This document shows positions 36,566 through 46,987 of a DNA stretch of 64,000 nucleotides, piece after piece (the stretch's first letter is position 1; each line of letters starts with the position of its first letter). The notes under the pieces were generated by a model. It saw only the letters and a program-made list of their open reading frames with translations, made no database searches and had not been told where the DNA came from. This DNA comes from Omphiscola glabra (taxonomy: Eukaryota; Mollusca; Gastropoda; Lymnaeidae): the NCBI GenBank assembly GCA_964017045.1, contig OZ024810.1, positions 11,277,562 to 11,341,561 of the forward strand. Reading direction: 5' to 3'. The translations under genes were made by a program, and so were the position numbers.

Positions 36566-39340
36566 ATGTCGGAAAATGCAGATCCTCAGGATTGTCAACT
36601 TTCTTGTTCCAGTGGACACAATGAAGATGTCGACAGAAACAAACTGAACGAATGGTGCGACCTGGAGGTGGTATCGGCTGGTGATTTCAACTTTCCAAGT
36701 GGAAGCAGGGAGACAAGAGAGAAAGAAGTGGAAGAGCAGTTTTACAAAGGACAGGAGGCCGAATGGTTGAACTTCTACTTTGGGGACCATGTTCTGAGAA
36801 GAGATATCCACGAGGATTTCAGAAAACGCGTTACATATGCCCTGCATGAGACACGCAGCAACAAGAGTCATAGAGTGACAACAGTTTCTCTCCTGCACCA
36901 GCATGGGGCGGGGGGAACAACATCCGCCAAGCAAGTACTTTGGGACTTGCGCGAGAAGTACCGTTGTTGTGTCGTTCGCAAAATAACTGATAAGACCGCG
37001 GATCAGTTGGACGACCTGAGATCGTTCAAGGACGATGAGCCTAGACCCATTATTGTTCTCATTGACAACATAGTCAAAGACAAATATACCGAGTTGATCG
37101 AGAAAATTGAAGAGAAAAGCACAAAGCGGTTCTGGAGTCAACACGGATCATTAAAAAGTTACTGCTACATCATCCTATGCCTACGCCGAAATGTTTTAAG
37201 AAAAAGTTGGAAGGTCGATCAAATTCATCTGCCCCGGAGTCTTACAAAAATAGAGCTGGCATGGTTTCAAGGAAAAAGTGAAGTGCTCAAATCAAGATTT
37301 GAAACGGACCCAGAGAGCAGCGTCAATCCAAAAATCTTATCTTCATTTAACATGATGAAAGAGAACTTTAACAAAACTCATATTTTACAAATGGTTGAAG
37401 AGGTCACAAGTGAACCTGAGGTCACTGTCTTGCAGATTGTTTCTTTCTTAAACTGCTATGACCTTGACTTCAACCAAATCAGAGTATCTTGCGTTGATAG
37501 ATTGTTGAAGAGTGGCGCCAACGGTAGAGAAAGACGACATTCCGATCAGTTTAGCATGAACAATGGATGGGTGGAACAACTGAGTCCTGCCATGAGAGGG
37601 CTTCTGAGAGTAAAGTCTGATAAAAAATCAGGGCGCTTAATCCGAGTAATAGACAAAGTCTTTGCTCAGGAAACATGGCAATCGCTGAAGAAACGAGAAG
37701 AAACTAACAAAGAAAGTGAAATGCTCTTTACGCTATTAAATTCACTTGAGTTTCATCATCATACAAAAGAAAATGAAAAGCATCTTAAAAACATTATCAT
37801 CAATATCATGAAAAAGCGTTCTTATGACGCCGAAGGTAAAAAGGAGAAATTTTCACAGCTTGTGTTATATGTTCAAGTCATTGAATCTCCAGAGGTTGCA
37901 TTGGAGCTGTTCGAAAAATTATTTGAGATCACACAAGATCCATTTATCGCCCAGCAAACAGCAAGATTTTGTATAGACATTAAGAACTGGGAAAAAGCAG
38001 AGTACTACGCACAGGAAGCAACGAGTTTGAGGCCCAAAAGTTCCTTTTTCTGGGACACCTATGGACAAGTTTTCAAATATAAACTGAGCGATTCTACACG
38101 AAACAAAACATTGGATATTCATAGTTTGATAAAATTGTCCGAAAAATGCATCGACTGTTTCAAGAAGTCACAGCAAAACGGGGAAAATGAACCCACTAGA
38201 TGTGGCAAAAGCAACTTGGCTGGTTATTTTAATGAGCTTAAATCAATAGAGTTTATTTTAAGAGCACTGCAAGGATTCCAAGTTTTTCGTGACGACAAGA
38301 CGCTCCATCGTTACCTAGTCGACCATGACTATCACCTTGATGACTTCAAAGATCATGAGTCAGATTTCCTGAAGAGTTTGGAAACATTTGCTCACGAGGC
38401 TATGAGGCGACTTGACGACGAGTACCTTCAAATTAATAGGAGCAATAAAAAGTCGAAAAATTCAGCACGTAAATTTGAGCCCGGAGAAAGTGATCTTAGA
38501 AAGTCTTGAGTTCTTTTTCGGTGAACGCACCGATGACCCACCCTGGGAATCGAGCCTGTCAGATCAATGCCGGAATCGATTTCGTCATGCCAGAACGTTG
38601 GGGGCCGCGTCACTGCGGCTGTTGTTACAGAAGAAACAAGAAACCAGCACTCTGGAAAATATTTATGAACTTTTATTGATCAATTTGGAGTCGCGCACAA
38701 GTTTTGTGGACGTCAAAGCAATACTGGACACTGCAACAGTTCGCTCGCTGTGCAAAATATCAGCTCTTGATCTGGACTATGCGCGTATTCTGGAATGGTG
38801 TAGAATCATTTACTCTATGAATATCGCTAACACAACTTGTCGTTTTTATCTAGAGATATACCTTTACTATGTGCTTTACAACTTTCCTACCAAAGAGAGG
38901 CGTGGTTTTGAGCTCTGCACTCCAGCCGAGTTATCAACTGCCGTGTCGAAATGGAAGAACGCATTCAAACACAATTATCCAAGGTTCACACGAGACGATG
39001 GAATTAAAAAACGGGAGACAACGATTTTTTTTTTCTGGGAAATGGAACGCCTCTTCAAGATATTGTCCATCGTGACACTCTGGAAGCTATGAGTGGCGAA
39101 TCTCTGGAAGAGAAATGGCGGCACCCGTCAATGTTTAAAACAGAACTGAGATTGCATACAGGTGATTTGATGCCCGATGGAGAACGAATTAAGCTAAAGA
39201 TTAAAGATAAAAAGGGCGAGAGAAGCGAAATGTTTATTCCAGCTTCTCTTAAAGAAATTAACCCACGAAATTCATGCAAAAAGGTGAACTTCTATGTTGG
39301 GTTTAGCTTTTCAGGGCCCAAAGCATTTGGAATGTTTTAG
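36566..39340 (+). CDS. SAMD9/SAMD9L-like P-loop NTPase, intronless, two frameshifts
   Basis: Relative of vertebrate SAMD9/SAMD9L, cytoplasmic interferon-induced antiviral NTPases of the STAND group. The first segment (36566-38509, 647 codons) starts with an upstream in-frame stop. It carries EWLNFYFGDHVLRRD, a Walker A-like loop HGAGGTTSAKQVLW (residues 113-126), a Walker B-like PIIVLIDN (161-168) and helical TPR-like repeats (EYYAQEATSLRPKSSFFWDT). The reading then moves frame between about 38440 and 38470 (near AAAAA runs), continues with LESLEFFFGERTDD, and moves back at a run of ten T near 39024-39033. Beyond that, LGNGTPLQDIVHRD and a C-terminal OB-like end (VNFYVGFSFSGPKAFGM) follow. 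The shifts are +1 and -1 and both fall at homopolymers, so they may be assembly errors; otherwise this is a recent pseudogene. At about 924 residues it is much shorter than human SAMD9 (1589): the SAM, AlbA_2 and SIR2-like N-terminal parts are absent. Confidence 0.82.
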
Positions 39341-39480
39341 AAAGAGTCAAGAAGGCTCTATTATATATCACCTTAAAAGCTTCTCTTTGACATGCTCAGT
39401 CGCAGAAAATCAGAAATACAAGCAGAGATCATTTAAAAAATAACTTTACAAATTATACCCATTGGATTAACGTTAGACGT

Positions 39481-39600
39481 GCTTTGATGTGTGGTGAGGT
39501 GCTTCGATGTGTGGCGAGCTGCTTCGATGTGTGGCGAGATGCTTCGATGTGTGGTGAGATGCTTCGATGTGTGGCCAGATGCTTCGATGTGTGGCGAGTG
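39481..39600. repeat. 20-bp tandem repeat, 6 copies
   Basis: Unit GCTTCGATGTGTGGCGAGAT with small changes, just downstream of the SAMD9-like stop. Confidence 0.92.
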
Positions 39601-39794
39601 GTTGATGCAGGTTGGATTTTTCACTATTAAACCCCTTGCACTCTGATGGTTCACATAAGTGAAACGTTCACTTTAGGTGAAAGGTAGTGGACAGGAAATC
39701 ATGCCTTTTGATATGACCTTTATTTGAAAGATGTCAGTTGAGCCTACTGATACAAACAGGATAAATGTGCTTCTTAAAAAAAATCTGTTTATAT

Positions 39795-39880
39795 GTGTAT
39801 GTGTGTGTGTATGTATGTATGTGTGTATATTTGTGTGTGTGTATGTATGTATGTATGTATGTATGTATGTGTGTATGTAT
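39795..39880. repeat. TG / TATG microsatellite
   Basis: Mixed (TG)n and (TATG)n run, strongest at 39838-39868. Confidence 0.95.
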
Positions 39881-39949
39881 GTGAATTCAAACCCGGAGAT
39901 GGGGAGATGGAGTTCACATGCGCCTAACTGGCAGCAGTGAGACCTCTCG

Positions 39950-40112
39950 AACATCGAACAGCGGGAGCGCCGTGAGCATGCTATGGAATGAGCGCTATAT
40001 AAGTACTCCAATCAATCAATCAATCAATCAATCTCCTAGATTTGACTTTGTAACGCGCTTCGAGCCTTTGGGGATGAAGCGTGATTTTTCAAATAAACTT
40101 TATTATTATTAT
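39950..40112 (+). mobile_element. Retroelement 3' tail (SINE/LINE-like) with (AATC)n and (TTA)n
   Basis: ATGAGCGCTATATAAGTACT leads into about six AATC units. It is followed by CGCTTCGAGCCTTTGGGGAT, TTTTTCAAATAAACTT and a TTA microsatellite. The second half recurs at the end of the LINE at 44297-44362, so this looks like a tail sharing its 3' end with that LINE family, as SINEs often do. No pol III boxes were verified. Confidence 0.6.
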
Positions 40113-40255
40113 TATTATAATAAAATAAAAATGTGTATGTTAAATAAAAAAAGAAAAAAACATTCCTCGTGACTTTTTAGTGTTAAGGGGTTGCCTATAA
40201 AGGGCGTCTGCATAAAATAGACATGTTTTACACCTGCCCCTATTCCCCCTTGTCC

Positions 40256-41337
40256 ACGACCCGGGACCATGAAAGGTCATGGCAACCAAGATGGCGGCCA
40301 TGGGAAAAAGCATGGCCAATCTCTTTGCATTTAATTTATCAAATAAAGTACTTACATTTTTGTCTTAAGTGAATTTAGTCCCCTGCGCTTCACCTTGCCT
40401 ATAACTATAAGTTAAGCGGGTACCAGTTAAGCCTATGAATACAACAGTAATGAAATAGGCCTACTTGTGACTTGTGTTATGGGAAAGTAGTTTGATTTAG
40501 TTCCGTACAGTTATGGTATGGTAAGTACGACTTAATAATAATATTGGCTGATTTTGAATTGTTTATCCGTGACGTCATTTGCGTGGATTCACTCCCCTTA
40601 TTTTTTAAATATTTTTTTAAATAGAGTTACATTTTCAATAATATGATGGAGGCAAATTTTTGGCAAAATTTTTATTGGTTGATTAATTATAATTTTTAAA
40701 ATTTCATTGGTTGGCCGCCATTTTTTAAGATAATCTTAGAGGCTGACCACGCTGTGTTTCATTAATTTTTGGATATTCTTTTCGTTGGAACCTGAAATAA
40801 AGTGTGTAAAAGTGTATTCCATGAAAATGTAAGTTGGGTTTTCATTACTTCTTTATTTTATAATTAATTTTGGCCACTTTTCTTTGTTTTTTTTTTAATT
40901 TTCCTACTTTTCAGGGTCAAAACCCAGCGCCACGTTAGGCTAAGGAGTGTCAAAACGCTGGTTCCGATAGGGTCAAAACCCTGTTAGGGAGAGGGTCAAA
41001 ACCCTGTTAGGGAGAGGGTCAAAACCCTGTTAGGGAGAGGGTCAAAACCCTGTTAGGGAGAGGGTCAAAACCCTGTTAGGGAGAGAGTCAAAACCCTTTT
41101 AGGGAGAGGGTCAAAACCCTGTTAGGGAGAGGGTCAAAACCCTGTTAGGGAGGAATTTAGGGTTCAGGTTAGGGTGAGGGATAGATTTAGATCATTTTTT
41201 CATTTTTAAAAACTTTTTATTCGTAATTTTAGCAAAAACATGAGTTATTTTATTTTTCCATGGCCGCCATCTTGGTTGTCCCGACCCGTGAACACGTAAA
41301 AGTTCGCGGGTCGGGGCAACCAAGATGGCGGCCATGG
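40256..41337. mobile_element. Foldback-type inverted-repeat element (candidate)
   Basis: GGCAACCAAGATGGCGGCCA (from 40281) faces its inverse, CCATGGCCGCCATCTTGGTT (from 41258), about 1 kb away. The right end is itself a hairpin of two 36-base arms. Between them are AT-rich DNA, a copy of the dispersed repeat (40401-40485) and a 23-bp tandem array. No transposase is present. The element class is not recognised and no target duplication was confirmed. Confidence 0.5.
40971..41157. repeat. 23-bp tandem repeat, about 8 copies, TTAGGG-containing
   Basis: Unit GAGGGTCAAAACCCTGTTAG then GGA. Each unit contains the inverted half-sites AGGGT and ACCCT. A diverged copy precedes the array (from about 40913), and TTTAGGGTTCAGGTTAGGG follows it. 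Confidence 0.93.
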
Positions 41338-42109
41338 TAAAAGACGCGGATAGATCTCTCAAAATTTACCATAATATTAATACACGGTAGTGACACTCTC
41401 ACTCCCAATGTTCTGTGTCTGTACTGTAACAGTAACTCAAGTAACTGTAATCATTAATTTATTGACATGTTTTAATTTTAATTAACTTAAAATTATTCCT
41501 TCGTGATAAGTAAGTTACCTGCTTTACGATATCTTTACAAAATTTAAAGTCATGATGTGGTAGCAGTGCGTAATCTCATCTAAAGCATTTACAACATCAT
41601 GAACTTCATTTAACTTGTACGTTATACCCTATGACAAGTTATGGTGATAACTAGAATGCAACCAAATAATGATAGGCTATTCCCCTTTTATCCATCCAAA
41701 GTTCCCTTTCGCCTTTTTAGTCACACAATGACTATCGCATAATAGTTTTTTATGGTTTTAATGGTAGGTGTGTGGCAACAAATAACTATTTCTTGTTAAA
41801 AGATCAATTTAAAAATTAATTTGAAATGCAGATGATAAAGTTTTAATTGGCACTATCTTCAGCATTAAATATTTAATTGGTATTAATCATTATCAAGAAA
41901 ATATTATTTGATTATTTATTTAAAAATCAAAAGGCAAACGGGAAATGCCTCATCTTTTTTTAGAATATTTCTGAAACGGGTATTTCCAATCATTGGAGGT
42001 TCCAATGACGTAAATTATTATAATTATTGGCTGCACCTATTGGTACCCGGGTACCAGAATTGAGAGGTTGGGATTAAAAAAACGATTAAAAATATTATTG
42101 TTAAGTTTG
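41338..42109. other. Intergenic, no gene seen
   Basis: AT-rich spacer. The only structure noted is the perfect 16-base palindrome TGGTACCCGGGTACCA at 42041-42056. Confidence 0.6.
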
Positions 42110-42883
42110 TTAAACAAATTGAGGTATCCACCGGGGTTGAGACCCCTCCAGGGAACGGGAACTTTCGGGAACGGGAACTCTATGTGAACGGGGAAAAAAC
42201 GGTATTGGAATCCCACCGGGAATCGGAATCTGGATTATAATTATGATACACCCAGAATGGATCACACCGGGAAATGGGATCCCGACGAGATCGGGAACCC
42301 ATAAGGATTGGGATCCAACAGGGATCGTAATCCTATCAGGATCGTGATCCAACCGGGATTGGAACCACCTGTATCGGGATACTGACGGGATCGTGATATG
42401 CCGGGATCGGCAACGCCTTGGGATTGGGATCGGAATACCGACGTGATCGGAAACCCACTGGTATCGGGATCCCACCGGTATTAGGATTTCACCGGTATCA
42501 GGATTCCACCAGGAAACGGGATCACATTGGGATTACGATACAACCGGTGAACTTGAACCGGGATAGGGATCACACCGGGAAACGGGATCCCGACAGAATC
42601 GGGAACTCTCCAGGAAACAGGATCCCATCGGGATACCGACGAAATAGGAATACCGACGGAATAGGGATACTAATGGGATCGTTACCCAACCGGAATCGGG
42701 ATCCAAACGGTATCGGGATCCTTACGTATACCGGGATCCCATTGGAAAACGGCATCCCATCGGGTAACGGGATCCGATTGGAATTTCTCTGGAAACAAAA
42801 TATCAATGTTAATTAAAAGGCTGTCTTTATAAGTTGTTGTTTTCCCGAATGCGATCCCGGGCAACGCTGGGTATATTGGCTAG
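42110..42883 (+). mobile_element. Degenerate GGGATC/CCGGGA repeat block with a Helitron-like 3' end (candidate)
   Basis: From about 42120 to 42790 the sequence is a degenerate tandem of motifs such as ACCGGGATCGGGATCC and GGAATACCGACG. It ends in CCCGGGCAACGCTGGG, a short hairpin, followed by TATATTGG and CTAG at 42880-42883. A subterminal hairpin about 10 bases before CTRR is the hallmark of Helitron 3' ends, and non-autonomous Helitrons often contain internal tandem repeats. No Rep/helicase gene is present and the 5' end is not defined. A piece of the same block recurs at 45036-45082. Open frames in both strands here are repeat artefacts. Confidence 0.45.
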
Positions 42884-42946
42884 AATATAATTATATTTCA
42901 ACCATACACAAATGTATATATTATATATTGTACATATTGTATATTT

Positions 42947-44362
42947 TATCAAAGATTTTAGAGAGGGTCGTTCTTCGACAGCTCCTGGATCACCTCACTC
43001 GGTGTGACTTGTTTGAGCCTTTTCAGTCAGCATACAGAACGCATCACTCTACAGAGACAGCCCTGTTGCGCGTCGTAAATGACCTTCTGTCGTCTTTTGG
43101 TTAGGGCCAGGTATCCCTTTCGTCGTTACTGGATCTTTCGGCAGCTTTCGATACGCCTGACCATGGCATACTTCTCCAATGTCTGCAAAATACGTTCAGT
43201 TTCACCGATACCGTCCTGAGATGGTTCCGCTCATATCTGACAAATCGGGTCCAATCAGTTATCGCAAACGGCTTGACCTCCAAGAAATCCATTATTGAAT
43301 TCGGAGTACCCCAGGGCTCGGTGCTTTTCACTATATGTACGTTCAGCCCCTGGGTGCAGCGTGATCAAGCAGTTTGACATGGTATATCACATGTTCGCGG
43401 ATGATACCCAACTTCAGAAATCCGTGATCCCCTCTCAGTTCCCTCAGCTTCTTAATATGACACAGAAGACACTGGAGTCAGTTAAGCACTGGATGACATT
43501 AAACAAGCTCAAATTGAATGATGAAAAGACTGAGTTGATCCCCATTGCTACCGCTCAAAAGCTCAAATATTTAAAAAATACACCATCCTGTACTCTCTCA
43601 GGCGTGCAGATTGAGTTTGCTCAAACAGTGCGAAACCTGGGTGTCTACTTAGACAGAACACTAACTATGGAAAATCACATTAACATGAATTGCAAGGCGA
43701 TTTTTCTAGAGCTGCGCAGAATTAGTCATATCAGACCTTTCTTAACTTTGAATGCATCAAAGAGGCTGATGTCTGCATTCGTGCTATCACGCATGGACTA
43801 CTGCAATGCTCTCATGGTGGGTCTTCCAGCTACGCTCCTGGATAAAATTCAAAAAGCACAGAATAATACGGCTCGAATTGTTCTTTGTAAACACAAATTC
43901 GACCATGCTAAAACTCTTCTGAGAGAACTGCATTGGCTGCCGGTCCGCGCTCGCATAGAGTACAAAATTGCAACTCTGTGCTACCGCTGCCTGCATGACC
44001 TGGCGCCGTCCTATATCAAAGCGCTCATGACGCCTTATTTACCCACTAGACAACTCCGCTCATCCGATAGTGGCAAACTCTCGATACCGCGTGTTCGCCT
44101 GAGACTTAGGGAAAGCGCACGTTCGCATTTGCTGGCCAAACCATTTGGAACACCCTTCCTGACGCTCTATGACACAGCCAGACGCTGGAGTCCTTCAAGA
44201 CAAATTTAAAAACTCATCTATTTCGCAAACACCTTATGGGGTGAATTTGTCTACCATCTTTTCCAGCTTGTTATTATCTCCCAGCTTTGTTTTTGTACCG
44301 CGCTTCGAGCCTTTGGGGATGAAACGTGATTTTTCAAATGAACTTTATTATTATTATTATTA
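42947..44362 (+). mobile_element. CR1/L2-type non-LTR retrotransposon, 5'-truncated and degenerate
   Basis: Homology begins inside the reverse transcriptase ([50 protein letters not shown]) with a TAG at about 43103 and frame breaks. A 304-codon frame (43295-44209) then carries the catalytic FADDTQL box, LKLNDEKTE, and the C-terminal LHWLPVRARIEYKIATLCYR and LHDLAPSYI, typical of CR1/L2 elements. The 3' tail shares CGCTTCGAGCCTTTGGGGAT with the tail at 40050 and ends in a (TTA)n run. It is not functional. Confidence 0.88.
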
Positions 44363-44365
44363 TAT

Positions 44366-44880
44366 TAAGTCGCATTCTACGCATCCGATGGCAGGACAAG
44401 GTGACTAACACAGAGGTCTTTGAACGTTCCAAAATGTGTAGCATATTCTCCGCTCTTAGCAAGAAGCGCCTTCGCTGGTTAGGCCACGTAAGGAGAATGG
44501 AGGAAGGCCGTATTCCAAAGATGCTGTTGTGTGGAGAGTTGGCAGAAGGGACAAGACTTATTGGACGGCCTCGCCTGAGATATATGGACGTTTGCAAAAA
44601 GAGCATGAAGGAAGCGAACATTGAAGTCAATAAATGGGAGATCATTGCCGAACAACGTTCCAGCTGGCGAACGGCAGTGTACGAAGGAGTGAAAAAGGCA
44701 GAAGATGTGCGGAACGAAGCCCTTGCAAGAAAAAGAACAGCACGGAAGGCCAAAATTAACCAGGAATCATCATTCTGCGTGAAATGCAGACGAGATTGTC
44801 ATTCCAGGATTGGCCTAGTGAGCCACTCGTCGAAGTGTAGGACTAAAATATAGCTACTCCATCGTCTCGTGAAGACGGAA
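44366..44880 (+). mobile_element. LINE ORF2 C-terminal fragment with C2HC finger
   Basis: An uninterrupted frame reads ILRIRWQDKVTNTEVF, RLRWLGHVRRMEEGRIPKML, LIGRPRLRYMDVCKKSMKEA, and ends in a CxxC...HxxxxC finger (CVKCRRDC...SHSSKC). This is the post-RT tail domain of a non-LTR element of a family different from the one just upstream. It is cut off at its 5' end exactly at the (TTA)n tail of the preceding LINE, as if one inserted into or next to the other. Confidence 0.82.
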
Positions 44881-46967
44881 GGATGCCATACAATTATATT
44901 AAGTTGAGTCTACATTAAAAAAAACCAACAAAAAAAAAACCAACACTTTGCCAGCCCCATCCACACCCTTTCAGTTTCAATGGGAGTGGGACATTTTCTA
45001 GTTAAAATTATTCAAAATTATTATTGTAATAGATCGGGGACCCGTTTGGATCGGAATACCGACGTGATCGGAAACGTGATCATCATTCATATATGGCACA
45101 ATATGGAATATGGAGTGGAGATATTAAAAAAAAAAAAAAAAAAAAAGAATTTATAAAAGAATATAAAAAAGAGTTAATGAAAATGTTAATTTGATTCTTA
45201 AAGTTAAAGTGCTCTAGAAATAGTTAAAAACCTATACAAGAATAACATTAATTTTTATACAGTTAATTAATAATTATATGCACACTATATCAGTTGATAC
45301 AAAATACGATGCATTTATTGTTTCATGAAATCCGTTGACATCATTGTTGTACGTGTCCTTTTTTTACAAGCTTTGTGACAGTAGGTTGTTGTTATTTTCT
45401 CCTGTTCGTAAACATTACTTATTAATTTCATTTTGTAAAAAGAAAACAGTTTCAATAAATAAATATAAAATTTATTATTACTACAATATACCTTATTCAT
45501 TAACTTTACTTATTGTGAGCTGAAAATAGACTCATTAAATTAATTTAATTGTGAACCAACATGGTTTATCGAAAATAGGTTTTCATTTTCAATTTTTCGG
45601 TACTTCCACTTCCAGACCAATATGAGATGTATAAATAAATTTACGTTCACGTTGTCCAGTGCTGCATTCACTCAAAGAATTGTTAACAAATGGTTTCAAT
45701 TTTCAAGAGCTGTCATTAGTCTTTTATAACACTAATAATTTATTCTGTTCATTTAGTTTTACCATTCATGTAATGTAATAGTAATATTAAATAGTTAATA
45801 TATTAATTACTAATAATAATAATTAGTTGTATTTTACTTTTACTCTCAACTAAAAAAATAACCATGCTAAGCCTAAAGATAGGTTCATCCCATATTGAGT
45901 AAAGGCATAGCCTTCAGGAGCTGTTCGCTCTACCTATCATGTAATATGCTTTGGGCTCATGTCGTCCTGCTCAACACCGGCCATTTTATTAATAGTATAT
46001 AATTATACATTTCTTTAGTGCATGCATAACTTAAAATCATATTTGGAATCAGTGCGTTAAAATTTTACAACCCATATATTTTGCTTTCAGTAGCAAAATC
46101 CTTGACCAGTGAATGTAGGCATACACTTATAATAATGTTGATAATAAATGTTAGCCAATATAAGTGATGTCTGTGGAAGTCATCCAACCCATCCTCTTAT
46201 TTCTTCAATGCATTGCATATAATAAAATTTTGACGTGTTAGGCAGATTCTGACTTTATATTTGGAATCAGTGGGTTAAAATTCAGTAGCAAAATCTTGTT
46301 GACCAGTGATATTTGCTTAGCTTTAATGATGTAAGACTTTATGCACAGTAGACCTACATTTAGCTGAACAATCACCAAAGTGACGTCTGGGGAAGTACAC
46401 AGAACAACACTTGCTCCCCCTCACCACAAAGATGCTAAACTTTTTTTTATGATGATGTTGCGTAAATGCTTACCAGGCAATATTATTAGGCCTAAGATAG
46501 TTAAGTTGGGCCCTAGCAAGCAATGAAATACTTATAGGCAACGTTACGTTGTTAATAAGACTTAAATGAAGTGAAGTGTAACCTAAAGTTAAAGTACTTA
46601 ACTTTAACAAAGACTCAAATGAGTCAAGGATTTAAAAAGATTTTTTTTAAAAATGTGTGGTGGATTTTGTTTTTGTTACTGAGCTTTTTTTGAGTAGGCC
46701 CATAGTATAAGATGACAAATTAAAGAATTCCACTACTGTGGTCCTGTATACTATGATGTGTTTGGGGGGGTAGTTAATGTATACTTTAAAACAAATATAT
46801 AAATTAAAATGGTGTAAAAATTTGGAGTATGATTATGAATAGATGAGAGGTATAGAAAAATTGTTAGGTGATTATTTATTTATGCTTAAGTAGTGTAGTT
46901 TCATTGTTTTCAGTTCAGAATTTTGAATTTATCATTCTTGAACTTTTTTTTGTATGTATCATCCTAG
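44881..46967. other. Intergenic and probable 5' region of RPS12
   Basis: Contains a fragment (45036-45082, GGATCGGAATACCGACGTGA) copied from the block at 42425, and an A-run of about 22 at 45128-45149. The rest is AT-rich DNA with no gene. The RPS12 non-coding first exon and promoter should lie here, since an acceptor ATCCTAG precedes the ATG exon, but I cannot place them. Confidence 0.5.
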
Positions 46968-46987
46968 CTTTCAAGAAATATTAGAAC

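Noticed and set aside
39673..40011. Frames with poly-YIHT or CVCV runs
   Set aside because: Translations of the TG/TATG microsatellite.
42110..42864. Frames rich in RDRD/GIPIP on both strands
   Set aside because: Produced by the degenerate GGGATC repeat; no protein family resemblance.
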